44,824 nucleotides of DNA from a virus. The position numbers and the translations under genes were made by a program. The notes beneath the pieces were generated by a model that did no database searches, was not told the origin of the DNA, and was given only the letters and a program-made list of their open reading frames with translations. The stretch lies in IMG/VR virus record IMGVR_UViG_3300037459_000253, positions 1 to 44,824 of that record. One strand, written 5' to 3'. Shown piece after piece: positions 32,684-41,334 of this stretch; position 1 is the first letter of the stretch; every line of letters begins with the position of its first letter.

Positions 32684-35600
32684 TCACAGCAGACCACCGA
32701 TGCCACTGCTAAATCCCGAGTCGGGCAATCCGGCGATCATAGTTCCGGTGGTGATGGTGTCCAGCTCAGAGCGGCCGCGCGTGACAACGCGGCACCGGCA
32801 GTTGAATCCAAACGGGGGATAGGCACTCTGCCAGAAAGGGTCTGTAGCCGAGAGCTTGCGCCCACTTGCGGCCTTGTGAGTGGCCCGCGTTCGGTCGTCG
32901 CCAACCGCTCGGATTTCCCACACGGGCCGTGCTCGAAGCATGGCCGGGCTCTGCTGTTGGGCGGCGCGGCCGCGGTTGTAGGCGTTCAGCACATTGGTCC
33001 GGAAGACCGTTTCCACGTGGGAAGCCGAGAGTGCCGTCTGACCAGGAGCGAACTCCACCACCTGGGCCAGGAAGCCCGCTGACTTCAGCCGATCCTCGGC
33101 CGCCTTCGCAAACGTCGCCAGATCTGCCCCGCCCGCGATCTCCCGGGACAGCTCCGACCGGATCGTCTGGAGCATCTGGGTGTTCATCACACCAGCGACC
33201 GTGAAGGAGCGGCGCTTCGCCGCGGCAGACATCTGGTCGAAGACGGTGCGCGTGACTACCTTCTGATCCTTGAAGAACTTGGTGGCGGCCCGGAAGTTCA
33301 TCTTGGAAAAGTCAGGGGGAGTGGTGGCCAGTAGCACCGAGGACGTCAACACCTTGCCTATGGCCTGATTGACGTCCTCCACATCCCCCGCCAGTTCTTC
33401 GCTCTCGGTCACGACTTCGGTGATGGTCTCGTCCCCGGGCGCGGTCGAATCTGTGACGGCTTCCCGGGCCGAATCGATCGCTCCCAGCATGAAACTCTGG
33501 AGCATGCGGCGTTCGATTTCGCGAGCGAGCGGGGTGATATCCATGCCCTGTGCGGCTGCATTGATCGAGTTGAAGATACCCAATGCACCCGGGCGCGCGT
33601 TGTCGATGGCTTCGAAGTAGCTACCGGCCAGGCTGCGCATGATGGACCGCGATGACGTCTGGCTCTTGTCCAGGATGGACTCAGATGAACCGAAGTCGCC
33701 GCTGGGCTGCGCATGCTCACGGATCAAGCGGACGTATCCAGCCTCGGTCTGTGGGATGTCCGTCGCACAGCCGCAGCTCAAGTGAAACTGCAGGTACCGG
33801 CGCTTCTTGTGCTTCGCTGCGACAACAGCGTCATCATCCTCGAGCACGCCGATCAAAGTCGCTTGGGTCTTGAAGAACTCCACCTGGCGAAGCCGGTCCT
33901 CGGCCTCCACACGCGTGGGGAATACCCCAAAGGATCGCGTGCCATCCTCGCTCAGTGCTTCAAAGCCGCCGGCCACCTTTTTGATGGTGCATTCGACGGT
34001 GGGGATATCCATCGTCAGGGTCGTGATCTGCGGCGATGCCACGACATCCAAATCATTGGCGCTGTCCAGTTCCTCGGTCGCGCGATCGCGGTCGTCCTGG
34101 GAACCCTCCCGCTGAGCATCCCCTGCATCGGACGCGCTCTGAACCGCCTGGTTGATGCTGTTCCCCTGGGCTTCGAACTCAGCCACCGTCAACTGGTCGC
34201 GTTCATCCCCGAACGGTGGAAGCCCCGCCTGGTTCCGAGCCTCCCCGACAGTGGTGACCGTGGCGGCATCGTCAGACGAGATCGGAGCAGACGGCTGCTG
34301 GCCCCCTTCGCCATCCGCGGACGCGACGGGGGGTGCCGGTAGCTGCTCGCCAGCCACTGGTGATTTGTCGATCGGGTAGATCGTGATGGCTCGAGGTGCC
34401 GGGGGATTCGCGGCCGCGGGCGGAGTGGGCGGCTGCTCGACTGCGATCACCACTTCGGTGACCGTCGGGACTCGGAATCCAGATGCTTCGTAAGCCTCGT
34501 CTTGAGCGACTGACAATCCCGCCTTCAAAGCCGACTCGAGCCGCTTCAGTTCCTCGTTCCGGTCCGTCGGCCGGTCGGCACGTAGGATAAACTTGGGGGC
34601 ATGGGTAACCGCTGATTCGCCGAAGTTCAGCGCAATGATTCGATCAGTCAGCATGGTCTCGATCAACTCGCTGAGCTGACGAGCGTCGCGGACCAGGATG
34701 CCCAGCTGTTCGTTGACCAGCCCGTCCATGACCGAGCCGCCATTGAGCCCAATCTGGATGCCGTCTGTCGTCCCTGTCTGGCCCAGGACGAGCTTGCTCA
34801 GCTGAGCGTCCACCGACTTGATGACGTCGTCGTGGATGGCACCGGCGGTCTTCTGCGGCTGCTCTACGTGGACCCTAGTCCCACGCGGCATCCGTGCAGT
34901 GTACGACGAACCAAGATTGTCGATGATGGTGTCCGCGTTCTCCAGTTCTTCGGCCCCCGCACTGGACTCTTCATCGACCTCGATGATGCGCCATGGCTTG
35001 CCGAACAGCTCGAGTAGGATCATCCGCTCACGCGCGCTGTAGCGCTTGAAGAATGACCAGTACATGCAGCGCTGGCCGAGGCCTTCGCGCTCCGCGTATT
35101 CGCCAAACAGCTGCGGCTTCCACCAGATGAACTTGTCCGGGATGTCCTCCAGGGCGAGCCCCGACGGTGTGAAGTTTCCCCCGATATCGACCCGCTCATC
35201 CTGAACGCGAAGCTCACGATGCGGGCCGTAGGACAAGCGACGGGGATGGATCCACGCCAGAGCCTGCACGACCATGCCGACGTTACCGTACAGATCAGAA
35301 GTGCTCGCCTCGCCGGTCGGCACCTGCAGCCAATGGAGTTCCTGGGCAGCCCGGTTGTCGAACAGTGCCCACGCCAGCTGCTCGAGGTTCTGCCTGAACC
35401 CCTTCAGGGAGTTCAGCTGGGCACGCACCACCTCCGCGTAATACATCGCGCGCTCAGGATCGATGTGCTGGCCCACTGGGGGCTGCACTTCCCAGGGCAG
35501 CGACGACAACGACCCGAACCGCTTCTGCAGGATGGACGCCAAATGGGGGTCGGCATCGATCGTCTCGCGGGACAGATCCGTGATGTCCCGCATGGACCCG

Positions 35601-35818
35601 ACGTAGGCCGCGCGCAGGGACGTCTCGATGCGATCCATGGAGATGGACCGGCCGAACCGCTGGCGGTTGACCCGCTGAGCGTTCTGATCCGTGAACAGCT
35701 TACTGGTCAGGATCTCAACAGGGGCGGTCGCGGCATCCTCCTGTTGCGGATATGCCTGAAGCTGGATTGTCCCCAGCGACTTCACCATCGGATTGTGACG
35801 CGTCCGCCGTCGACCCAT
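32684..35818 (-). CDS. Portal protein fused to MuF head morphogenesis domain
   Basis: 1044 residues in one frame. Residues ~1-470 are a DUF935-type Mu portal (gp29): FTDQNAQRVNRQRFGRS, ADPHLASILQKRFGSLSSLPWEVQPP and RMILLELFGKPWRIIEVDEES. Residues ~470-700 are a variable Pro/Ala/Asp-rich linker with a short SEDGTRSFGVFPTRVEAEDRLRQVE module. Residues ~840-1020 are MuF (gp30): HVETVFRTNVLNAYNRGRA, then PPFGFNCRCR with the CRC at 1007-1009. In Mu these are two adjacent genes. No frameshift or stop separates them here. Confidence 0.85.
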   Translation of the reverse strand: MGRRRTRHNPMVKSLGTIQLQAYPQQEDAATAPVEILTSKLFTDQNAQRVNRQRFGRSISMDRIETSLRAAYVGSMRDITDLSRETIDADPHLASILQKRFGSLSSLPWEVQPPVGQHIDPERAMYYAEVVRAQLNSLKGFRQNLEQLAWALFDNRAAQELHWLQVPTGEASTSDLYGNVGMVVQALAWIHPRRLSYGPHRELRVQDERVDIGGNFTPSGLALEDIPDKFIWWKPQLFGEYAEREGLGQRCMYWSFFKRYSARERMILLELFGKPWRIIEVDEESSAGAEELENADTIIDNLGSSYTARMPRGTRVHVEQPQKTAGAIHDDVIKSVDAQLSKLVLGQTGTTDGIQIGLNGGSVMDGLVNEQLGILVRDARQLSELIETMLTDRIIALNFGESAVTHAPKFILRADRPTDRNEELKRLESALKAGLSVAQDEAYEASGFRVPTVTEVVIAVEQPPTPPAAANPPAPRAITIYPIDKSPVAGEQLPAPPVASADGEGGQQPSAPISSDDAATVTTVGEARNQAGLPPFGDERDQLTVAEFEAQGNSINQAVQSASDAGDAQREGSQDDRDRATEELDSANDLDVVASPQITTLTMDIPTVECTIKKVAGGFEALSEDGTRSFGVFPTRVEAEDRLRQVEFFKTQATLIGVLEDDDAVVAAKHKKRRYLQFHLSCGCATDIPQTEAGYVRLIREHAQPSGDFGSSESILDKSQTSSRSIMRSLAGSYFEAIDNARPGALGIFNSINAAAQGMDITPLAREIERRMLQSFMLGAIDSAREAVTDSTAPGDETITEVVTESEELAGDVEDVNQAIGKVLTSSVLLATTPPDFSKMNFRAATKFFKDQKVVTRTVFDQMSAAAKRRSFTVAGVMNTQMLQTIRSELSREIAGGADLATFAKAAEDRLKSAGFLAQVVEFAPGQTALSASHVETVFRTNVLNAYNRGRAAQQQSPAMLRARPVWEIRAVGDDRTRATHKAASGRKLSATDPFWQSAYPPFGFNCRCRVVTRGRSELDTITTGTMIAGLPDSGFSSGIGGLL

Positions 35819-35834
35819 GGGCGGAAGGTATCAC

Positions 35835-36236
35835 CTACCCCGTCGTACGCGCCAGCCGTTGAGCGCACCAACCCCAGAATCGAGCCCACCCCGATGGCCG
35901 ACCATGCGCCAGTTGCAGCCGAACTTCATCTGCGCGCTGCGACTCCAATTGCAACGCAGCGAGACCCTGGGTTAGCCACTGATCCGCTACTCCACGCGAC
36001 TCCGACACTGCCACACGCGTCTGCTTTTCGAAGCTACGCATCATCTCAGCAAAGGCCTTGGACGTATCATCGCCGCTCTTACTATGGGCTACCTCATATT
36101 GACCCGCCCAGCGGCCGAAATCTTCGGCGCATTGGGCCCATGCCTCAGCGCGGCCGCGGGCAATCCCCGATTGGTACAGGTGGTAGTTCGTCCCCCGAAG
36201 CGCGATCAGCTGCGGCTCATTTTTTGAGGTGCTCAC
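35835..36236 (-). CDS. Coiled-coil phage protein of unknown function
   Basis: 133 residues from GTG 36236, supported by GGAG 5 nt upstream; an ATG at 36275 is an alternative that would overlap the previous gene more. Residues 20-110 are helical and Ala/Glu/Gln-rich (SFEKQTRVAVSESRGVADQWLTQGLAALQLESQRADEV). The C-terminus has aromatic residues (GWARFWGWCAQRL), which could touch membrane. It lies between terminase and portal and has no recognisable family. Confidence 0.5.
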   Translation of the reverse strand: MSTSKNEPQLIALRGTNYHLYQSGIARGRAEAWAQCAEDFGRWAGQYEVAHSKSGDDTSKAFAEMMRSFEKQTRVAVSESRGVADQWLTQGLAALQLESQRADEVRLQLAHGRPSGWARFWGWCAQRLARTTG

Positions 36237-36450
36237 TACATCTCCACAGGTAACACAGCCGCGGACCCCGGCCATGAAGACGATCGACCGCCAGTTCTTC
36301 GCAGCCATTTATCTGGCACTTGTAGGCGCGGATGCGGTTGGACCGCGTGCGTCTGAATCCGAAGACCTTGCAGGTTTTGCAACGGTACCACGGGAACGCC
36401 CCGTCCGGAGGAGCCAGACATGATTCCCAATCGTGAGTGCACACCGCCAT
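36217..36450 (-). CDS. Small Cys-rich zinc-finger-like protein
   Basis: 77 residues, ATG 36450 overlapping the terminase stop as TGATG. Two Cys clusters are visible: YRCKTCKVFG, and CQINGCEELAVDR ... LCYLWRCSEHLKK, compatible with two zinc sites. Basic residues lie between them (FRRTRSNRIR). It is translated with the terminase and might bind DNA or partner in packaging. The second cluster resembles the small protein at 42561-42707. Confidence 0.65.
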   Translation of the reverse strand: MAVCTHDWESCLAPPDGAFPWYRCKTCKVFGFRRTRSNRIRAYKCQINGCEELAVDRLHGRGPRLCYLWRCSEHLKK

Positions 36451-38165
36451 CAAAAACCTCCTGTGGCACACCCCTCACGACGGCGACCAACCGTGGGCTG
36501 CGGATCTGTGTACGTGCTTCGGCGACCGCGCTCCCCTGCGATCCACATTGACATCAGATGGTCAGGGGTGTGCGCTGGCGGCGGCTGGTAGTAGAGCGCC
36601 GCGTCGATGAGTAGCTGAATCTCCGGATGGACGTTGCCATCCTGATCACAAGGGATGATCCACGCGCCGTTCTGGAACTCGGTGAACAGCGACTCGACCC
36701 CGAAGTCTACCGAGCGTTTGTTCTGTGCGTTGGTCGTGTGCGCTTTGATCTTCAGGTCGGGTCGCTGCTGCAACGCCCACTGCCGGATGAAGTCCTGACC
36801 CTGATTGTTCTCGACCGCGACCATTGAACCGAACGCGTCGTGCTTCTGGATGAGCTTGTCAACGATCAGGTGGCCGTCCCATCGACCACTCTCGATATCC
36901 AGGATTCGCTTCATCCCGTTGGGCATCCGTTCGAAGGTGAAGAAGACAGTTAGGTCACTCTTCCCACTAGTACCGATCCCCAAGTCGAGTCCCGTGTAGG
37001 TCGGGTTCGGGCCCGTGTACCGCGACACCATTGACAGCCCCATGCCAAGCGACTTGCAGCGCTCGATCCATTCACGCTGACAGCGCGCCGCCCCTTCATC
37101 GAAGGGCTGACACAGGAACGTTCGGGCGAACTGGTGAGGCAGCATCCCGCCACCCTTGCCGTTGCGTCCGTACCGAATACGGTGGATGGCTTCGGAGCTG
37201 TAGCGTTCTGGCCAGAGCGGGGTTTCCTCGCTGTCGTCCGGATCGAACGCCCGTAGACGGTAGGCGTCTGGCCGCGTCAGTGACCTGCGAAGGAACAGCC
37301 GCTCCGCGCGCGCCATCCATGCCGCCGTTGCGTTGGTCACCCAGATGTAGCCGTAGATGTCCATCGTGATGGTGGGCCATCCGGAGTTCTCCAGGTGGTA
37401 CGTCAAGTCCTCCCGATTCCACGGGGTGTTCATCGTCACCGCGCGCGAGTTGTCCGGATCGAGACGCGAAATATGCTTGCTGTCGAATCGGTTGTTGACG
37501 TGATCGCGCGCGACCTTGGTGTTGGTGTTCTCATCGTCGATGGTGTCGTCCGATGCCAGCCATGACAGCCGCGCGCCAGCAGCGGTGGACTCCACGCCCA
37601 GCGCGACGACGGACGCATCACGGATTCCCGGATCCCGGTCCACCGTGATCTGATTTGCGGTCCACTTGTCCGCTATCCGCGGCGACTTGCGCAGGTCGGG
37701 GAACACCATGGTCAGGTTGGCGTTCAGCGTCGGTTCCTGGATGTAGTCGGCGATCATCCCGATCACCTTGGCCGCCTGCTTCTGAACCTTGCTGACGACG
37801 CCCCCTCGCTGGGTGACGTCTTTGCCCAGCATGAACAGCGCGTATGCCGCCATGGAGAACGTTTTGCCGCACCCTACCGGCATCCGAATGACGGTACGGT
37901 CGTGCTCCTGGATGAAGTCGAACAGCAGCTCCTGGTGGGGAGCCGCTTTCAGAGGCACCTTCGTGATCTCGTGCTTCATCACGAAGTTGTAAAATAGGGT
38001 CAGGTCGGTGCTGGCCTCTTCGGCCTGTCGCATCAGCGCCCGAATCGCTAGCGACGTGTCGGAGGGGATGTCGAACCCGGCAATAGCTGCGACCTCCGGG
38101 GCGACCCCCAGAGACGTGTCCACTGGCTCGGGCTTCTCCTTCCGAGCGATGCGACGACGACCCAT
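36450..38165 (-). CDS. Large terminase subunit (packaging ATPase and nuclease)
   Basis: 571 residues from ATG 38165; the frame runs on to a TTG at 38231 but this would overlap the divergent hydrolase start. Walker A is at residues ~96-102 (PVGCGKT) with the basic strand before it. Walker B is at ~200-207 (LSWLASDD). The nuclease domain has TGLDLGIGTSGKSDLT (Asp394) and VAVENNQGQDF (Glu452), the RNase-H-like acidic residues. It matches Mu gp28-like large terminases. No small terminase is recognised upstream; the two small genes at 39.0-39.5 kb are candidates. Confidence 0.9.
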   Translation of the reverse strand: MGRRRIARKEKPEPVDTSLGVAPEVAAIAGFDIPSDTSLAIRALMRQAEEASTDLTLFYNFVMKHEITKVPLKAAPHQELLFDFIQEHDRTVIRMPVGCGKTFSMAAYALFMLGKDVTQRGGVVSKVQKQAAKVIGMIADYIQEPTLNANLTMVFPDLRKSPRIADKWTANQITVDRDPGIRDASVVALGVESTAAGARLSWLASDDTIDDENTNTKVARDHVNNRFDSKHISRLDPDNSRAVTMNTPWNREDLTYHLENSGWPTITMDIYGYIWVTNATAAWMARAERLFLRRSLTRPDAYRLRAFDPDDSEETPLWPERYSSEAIHRIRYGRNGKGGGMLPHQFARTFLCQPFDEGAARCQREWIERCKSLGMGLSMVSRYTGPNPTYTGLDLGIGTSGKSDLTVFFTFERMPNGMKRILDIESGRWDGHLIVDKLIQKHDAFGSMVAVENNQGQDFIRQWALQQRPDLKIKAHTTNAQNKRSVDFGVESLFTEFQNGAWIIPCDQDGNVHPEIQLLIDAALYYQPPPAHTPDHLMSMWIAGERGRRSTYTDPQPTVGRRREGCATGGF

Positions 38166-38223
38166 GGGGGACCACACTAGCACCCCAGAAGGGCAAGGGA
38201 TATGCTCGGCGCAGGAGGTCCCC

Positions 38224-39060
38224 ATGACCAAGCTCGCAGTTTTGGTTCTTCACGGCATCGGCAATACCGGGCCCGGCTTCGCAGACAAGATGATTGCGGA
38301 GGTCCATGACCATCTGGGGAAAGCAGCCGATGACGTGCTGTTCGAACCCTGCTTTTGGGGGAATGTCCTGGATGGACGGCAGACCGAACTGGCAAACCGG
38401 ATGGCTCCGTTCGTCGACAAGACCCGCATCCGCCGCGAGCTGGTGATCGGCGGAATGGGCGACCTGATCGCCTACCTGGGAATGCCCACCTCGCCGTCGA
38501 TCTACTACCGGCCGATCCACGAACGGATTGAGAACTCGCTGTCCAAGCTCGAGTCCAAACTACGGAAGGCCAACATCGATCCGGAGACCACCCCGCTGAT
38601 CATCATGGCGCATTCACTGGGCGGCTACCTGGCGTCCAACTATCTCTGGGACCACCAGCGCAACAACGATCACGCCTTCGCTCGATCCCCCTTCAGTGCA
38701 TGCGAAACGCTGGTCAACATCATCACCTTCGGCTGCAACCTACCGCTGACGTCCCTGTCCTTCCCGGAAGGCGACACCCATCCGGCGCTACCGTTCGGCA
38801 AGCTGGGCAAGGCCTGCTTCAGCGAAGAGGGACAGATGCTGTACTCCGCGTCCGTGAAGTGGCTGAACTTCTTCGACCAGGACGACATCCTCGGCTTCCC
38901 GCTGGCCCCCGTGAACGAAGCCTACGCGAGCCAGGTGCGGGACATCGACATCAACACGGGTGGATTGCTACGCGCGCACACGGCGTACTGGACAGACAAC
39001 GACTTCACGCACGCGGTCACCAAGCGGTTCCGCGAGTTGCTCATGTATCTAATTGCGTGA
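38224..39060 (+). CDS. Alpha/beta hydrolase (lipase/esterase-like), only plus-strand gene
   Basis: 278 residues from ATG 38224 behind GCAGGAGGT; the frame extends upstream but without a ribosome site. N-terminal VLVLHGIGNTGPGFA is the oxyanion-loop strand. A nucleophile elbow AHSLGG is at residues 129-134 (Ser131; G-x-S-x-G with Ala first). WLNFFDQDDILGFPL (candidate acid Asp218/220/221) and RAHTAYWTD (His252) complete a plausible triad. It lacks a signal peptide, so it acts in the cytoplasm or is released by lysis. It is antisense to the head operon with divergent starts 58 bp apart and converges on the gene at 39041. Likely a moron; substrate unknown. Confidence 0.8.
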   Translation: MTKLAVLVLHGIGNTGPGFADKMIAEVHDHLGKAADDVLFEPCFWGNVLDGRQTELANRMAPFVDKTRIRRELVIGGMGDLIAYLGMPTSPSIYYRPIHERIENSLSKLESKLRKANIDPETTPLIIMAHSLGGYLASNYLWDHQRNNDHAFARSPFSACETLVNIITFGCNLPLTSLSFPEGDTHPALPFGKLGKACFSEEGQMLYSASVKWLNFFDQDDILGFPLAPVNEAYASQVRDIDINTGGLLRAHTAYWTDNDFTHAVTKRFRELLMYLIA

Positions 39061-39337
39061 CGTCCACGCGTTGCCAGAACGCGTCCTCTTCCCCGGCGTC
39101 GCGAGCCTTCACCCATTCGGCATGGACTTCCCCTTCGTGAGGGAATCCCATGTGCAGCCGGCGTAGCTCGGTCTCCGGTGCAGTGATCATCAAGTGCATC
39201 AGCTTGACGTAGAACAGCTCGAGCGGATCGCGCGGGGGTGACACTCCGTAGACGGCCATGCGCAATCGATAGGCAGCCTTCTGGATGTGGGGACGGTGCT
39301 CCCATCCGGGTGCCATCGGTCGGGGAGCGCGTGGCAT
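39041..39337 (-). CDS. Hypothetical phage protein
   Basis: 98 residues, ATG 39337, 3 nt after the previous stop. Its 3' end overlaps the hydrolase 3' end by 20 bases, tail to tail. It has a basic N-terminus with MAPGWEHRPHIQKAAYRLRMAVYG and then PPRDPLELFYVKLMHLMITAPETELRRLHMGF. Length, helical content and place upstream of the terminase make it a possible small terminase or packaging accessory, but this is location only. Confidence 0.5.
   Translation of the reverse strand: MPRAPRPMAPGWEHRPHIQKAAYRLRMAVYGVSPPRDPLELFYVKLMHLMITAPETELRRLHMGFPHEGEVHAEWVKARDAGEEDAFWQRVDVTQLDT
39066..39084 (+). terminator. Stem-loop after the hydrolase, possible terminator
   Basis: ACGCGTT-GCCAG-AACGCGT, a perfect 7-bp stem, begins 6 nt after the hydrolase stop. 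The following CCTCTTCCCC is pyrimidine-rich but not a T-run. It lies within the opposing coding gene. It might stop plus-strand transcripts from running against the late operon. Confidence 0.45.
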
Positions 39338-39340
39338 CGG

Positions 39341-39538
39341 CTAGAGGGGGCGGACCGCGGGCGGCGGCGCGATGCCGTTCTGCTTCCGGTACTGCGCATC
39401 CAAGTCAGCCGACTTTTTGGCGATCCCTCTCAGCTCGGCTTCCTGTTCATCCGTGGGCTCGTCCTCGAGCAGCTTGGTGATGCGGGCGCGCAACTCGAGC
39501 TTCTGGGCCTTGAAATCATCGGAGGTCAGGTCAGACAT
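39341..39538 (-). CDS. Small helical phage protein
   Basis: 65 residues, ATG 39538. One amphipathic helical segment (residues ~8-50: FKAQKLELRARITKLLEDE, then EAELRGIAKKSADLDAQY) followed by a Pro-rich end (APPPAVRPL). No family is recognised. It would fit a small oligomeric packaging or scaffold protein; it is 22 nt from the lipoprotein stop and 3 nt from the next gene. Confidence 0.5.
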   Translation of the reverse strand: MSDLTSDDFKAQKLELRARITKLLEDEPTDEQEAELRGIAKKSADLDAQYRKQNGIAPPPAVRPL

Positions 39539-39560
39539 GGAGGGACCCTATCACACCCGG

Positions 39561-40472
39561 TCAGCAACCCGCCGGATCGCATTCCCGGGCCGTCATCGTC
39601 GCGACGAATCGGTCAAGCTCACATTCGATGGTCTCACCAGGAACGAAATGGCACTCGAGGGTCTCCATCGTGGGGGTCCCATCATAGGTCCGAACGATAC
39701 TGATACGGATGCCACTGCCACTCACGAACTCTTCGGGCACCCCTTCGATGTCAATGGGCCAAACATTGACGAAAGACAGACGCTCTCCATCCAGGACAGA
39801 AGTTCGGAACGAGCGCGTGTGTAACGTCGACATCACCGTCTGACCTACACACCGGAACTCGGGGGCATCACACTGAGTGTCTGAATAGGTCGAATGGTCC
39901 AGGGGGGTCCGGAACGTGACAGCCGTGCTGGTCCAACCCGGGGCAGGACCAGCGCCGCCGATGTTGCTCCATGGCCCCACAAGCTCAACCCCGTCCAGGG
40001 TGATCGCATACAGCGGGGCGGGCTCGGGTTCTGGCTCCGGAGCGGGGGCTGAATCTGGTGTCCCAGTGTCGTCAGGCGCGGTCGCCTCAGCCATCGCGTC
40101 AACGAAATCGTTCGCGTCCGGCTCACCCGCATCGACATCCGCTGTGGCGGGCCCGGCCTCGAGCGCACCCGCGTCCAATTCAGGAGCGGTGCCAGAATCG
40201 GGGATGGCCGAATCCTGACCTGCATCTTCTATCAGGTCGGCTGATCCGTCTTCCACCGACACGGAATCGACGGTCATGGTGGTCGGACGCGGGGTGAACT
40301 CGAGCCCCAGGGCGGCGTCCGCGGCCGGGTCATCGAGGATCCCAGCGTCATCGGCGCCGTACACCGGCGACGGCTGTCCTACAGGGCCGTATTCCACAAG
40401 GGTCCCGTCCGAGATCAGCCCACATCCCCCGACCAGCGCGCACACACCCAGAATCGAAATGAATTTGCCCAT
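39561..40472 (-). CDS. Exported lipoprotein with Asp/Ala/Pro-rich linker
   Basis: 303 residues, ATG 40472. Signal peptide of lipoprotein type: MGKFISILGVCALVGGC, lipobox VGG-C17 (Cys17 becomes acylated). Residues ~35-150 are low complexity, rich in Asp, Ala, Pro and Glu (AGQDSAIPDSGTAPELDAGALE), as in many lipoproteins of Myxococcota. The C-terminal ~150 residues form a globular domain with six Cys arranged in three close pairs (TQCDAPEFRC, ECHFVPGETIEC, ECDPAGC), suggesting disulfides. It may alter the host surface, for example block superinfection. No ribosome site is obvious. Confidence 0.75.
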   Translation of the reverse strand: MGKFISILGVCALVGGCGLISDGTLVEYGPVGQPSPVYGADDAGILDDPAADAALGLEFTPRPTTMTVDSVSVEDGSADLIEDAGQDSAIPDSGTAPELDAGALEAGPATADVDAGEPDANDFVDAMAEATAPDDTGTPDSAPAPEPEPEPAPLYAITLDGVELVGPWSNIGGAGPAPGWTSTAVTFRTPLDHSTYSDTQCDAPEFRCVGQTVMSTLHTRSFRTSVLDGERLSFVNVWPIDIEGVPEEFVSGSGIRISIVRTYDGTPTMETLECHFVPGETIECELDRFVATMTARECDPAGC

Positions 40473-40581
40473 GCCTATTCAATGTCACGTCTCGGGGCGG
40501 TTTGACCAGGTGAGGGGCCCAGAATCGCGCCAGGAGGGGGCAACGCGGCCGCACGGTGGCTGGACGACCGGTAGGGCAGGC

Positions 40582-41097
40582 TCAGAGCTGGTTGCCCCAG
40601 CACGTCCAGCCTGGGCGAGGCCTACGGGCAAATAGCTCTGCGTACGGGCCGTAGCTGCGCTTCTCGATCAGGTCATGGGCAGATTCGGGCTTCCGGCTGT
40701 GAATGCGGCTCGAGGGAGCCAGCATCAGGGTGTCCAGGTTCTTCAGCTCGGTGCGGACCGCGTACCCGCGGCCGCGGACCCCAAACAGCATGTGCTCGGT
40801 TCGACCCCTGAAGTACTGGCCGAGCGACGGGCGCGTCTTGCCCCACGTGACCATGGTGACGTAGCGGAACCCCAAGATGGGTAGGATGGCCAACGCCGCC
40901 GGCAGGAAGGTGTTCGTGGTCCAGAAGTAGAGGTGGGCATTGGGAGCCGGATTCCAGTTGGGGGCCGCCAGGATGACGCCCGGAATCTCCCGCACCGGAA
41001 GCACGTCGTAGTGATTCTGTGCACCGCGGCCACCGCCCCCCTTCTCTGGCCAGGGCGAATCGACCAGGGTGGTTGAATAGATCTTGCGGCGCGCCAT
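40582..41097 (-). CDS. MT-A70-like DNA adenine-N6 methyltransferase
   Basis: 171 residues, ATG 41097 directly after the previous stop (TGAATG). It has the MT-A70 signature: catalytic loop DSPW at the N-terminus (the family norm is DPPW), LYFWTTNTFLP, FRYVTMVTWGKTRPSLGQYFRGRTEHMLFGVRGRG, and the C-terminal SSRIHSRKPESAHDLIEK. Phages use such orphan methyltransferases to mark their DNA against host restriction or to alter gene expression. No partner nuclease is visible. The Ser in the motif may affect activity. Confidence 0.85.
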   Translation of the reverse strand: MARRKIYSTTLVDSPWPEKGGGGRGAQNHYDVLPVREIPGVILAAPNWNPAPNAHLYFWTTNTFLPAALAILPILGFRYVTMVTWGKTRPSLGQYFRGRTEHMLFGVRGRGYAVRTELKNLDTLMLAPSSRIHSRKPESAHDLIEKRSYGPYAELFARRPRPGWTCWGNQL

Positions 41098-41334
41098 TCA
41101 GGATTCGGAGTAAGCCGTGCGGACAACGAAGCCATTTGTCATCGCGCGCTCTTCGTCGTTCAGAAAGCGACCCAGTTCGACCCGCAGCCGTTGGAGAACT
41201 TCAGTCCGGGTGTGGCCTTGGGCGGTGCACGTCACTCCCCGGTCAGCGATCACCCCAACCCATGTTCCTGGACGGGTGGGATTCGGGGTGATCACCACAG
41301 CGAAGGTGGGTAGCGGGGGTGTTATCTGAGCCAT
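41098..41334 (-). CDS. Small HicB-like protein
   Basis: 78 residues from ATG 41334, overlapping the DUF1643 stop as TGATG. A central pattern, FAVVITPNPTRPGTWVGVIADRGVTCTAQGHTRTEVLQRLRVEL, fits the strand-strand-strand-helix of HicB-fold proteins. No HicA toxin follows; the next gene is the methyltransferase. It may be a regulator, or an unrelated protein with this fold. Confidence 0.45.
   Translation of the reverse strand: MAQITPPLPTFAVVITPNPTRPGTWVGVIADRGVTCTAQGHTRTEVLQRLRVELGRFLNDEERAMTNGFVVRTAYSES

Noticed and set aside
38166-38223. A sigma-70 promoter for the hydrolase or terminase in the divergent gap
   Set aside because: TATGCT and CATATC look like -10 boxes, but no -35 box at proper spacing can be shown, so I do not annotate a promoter.
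37618-38520. Minus-strand frame of 300 codons over the terminase start and hydrolase
   Set aside because: Out of frame with the terminase and antisense to the hydrolase; composition is typical of a shadow frame.
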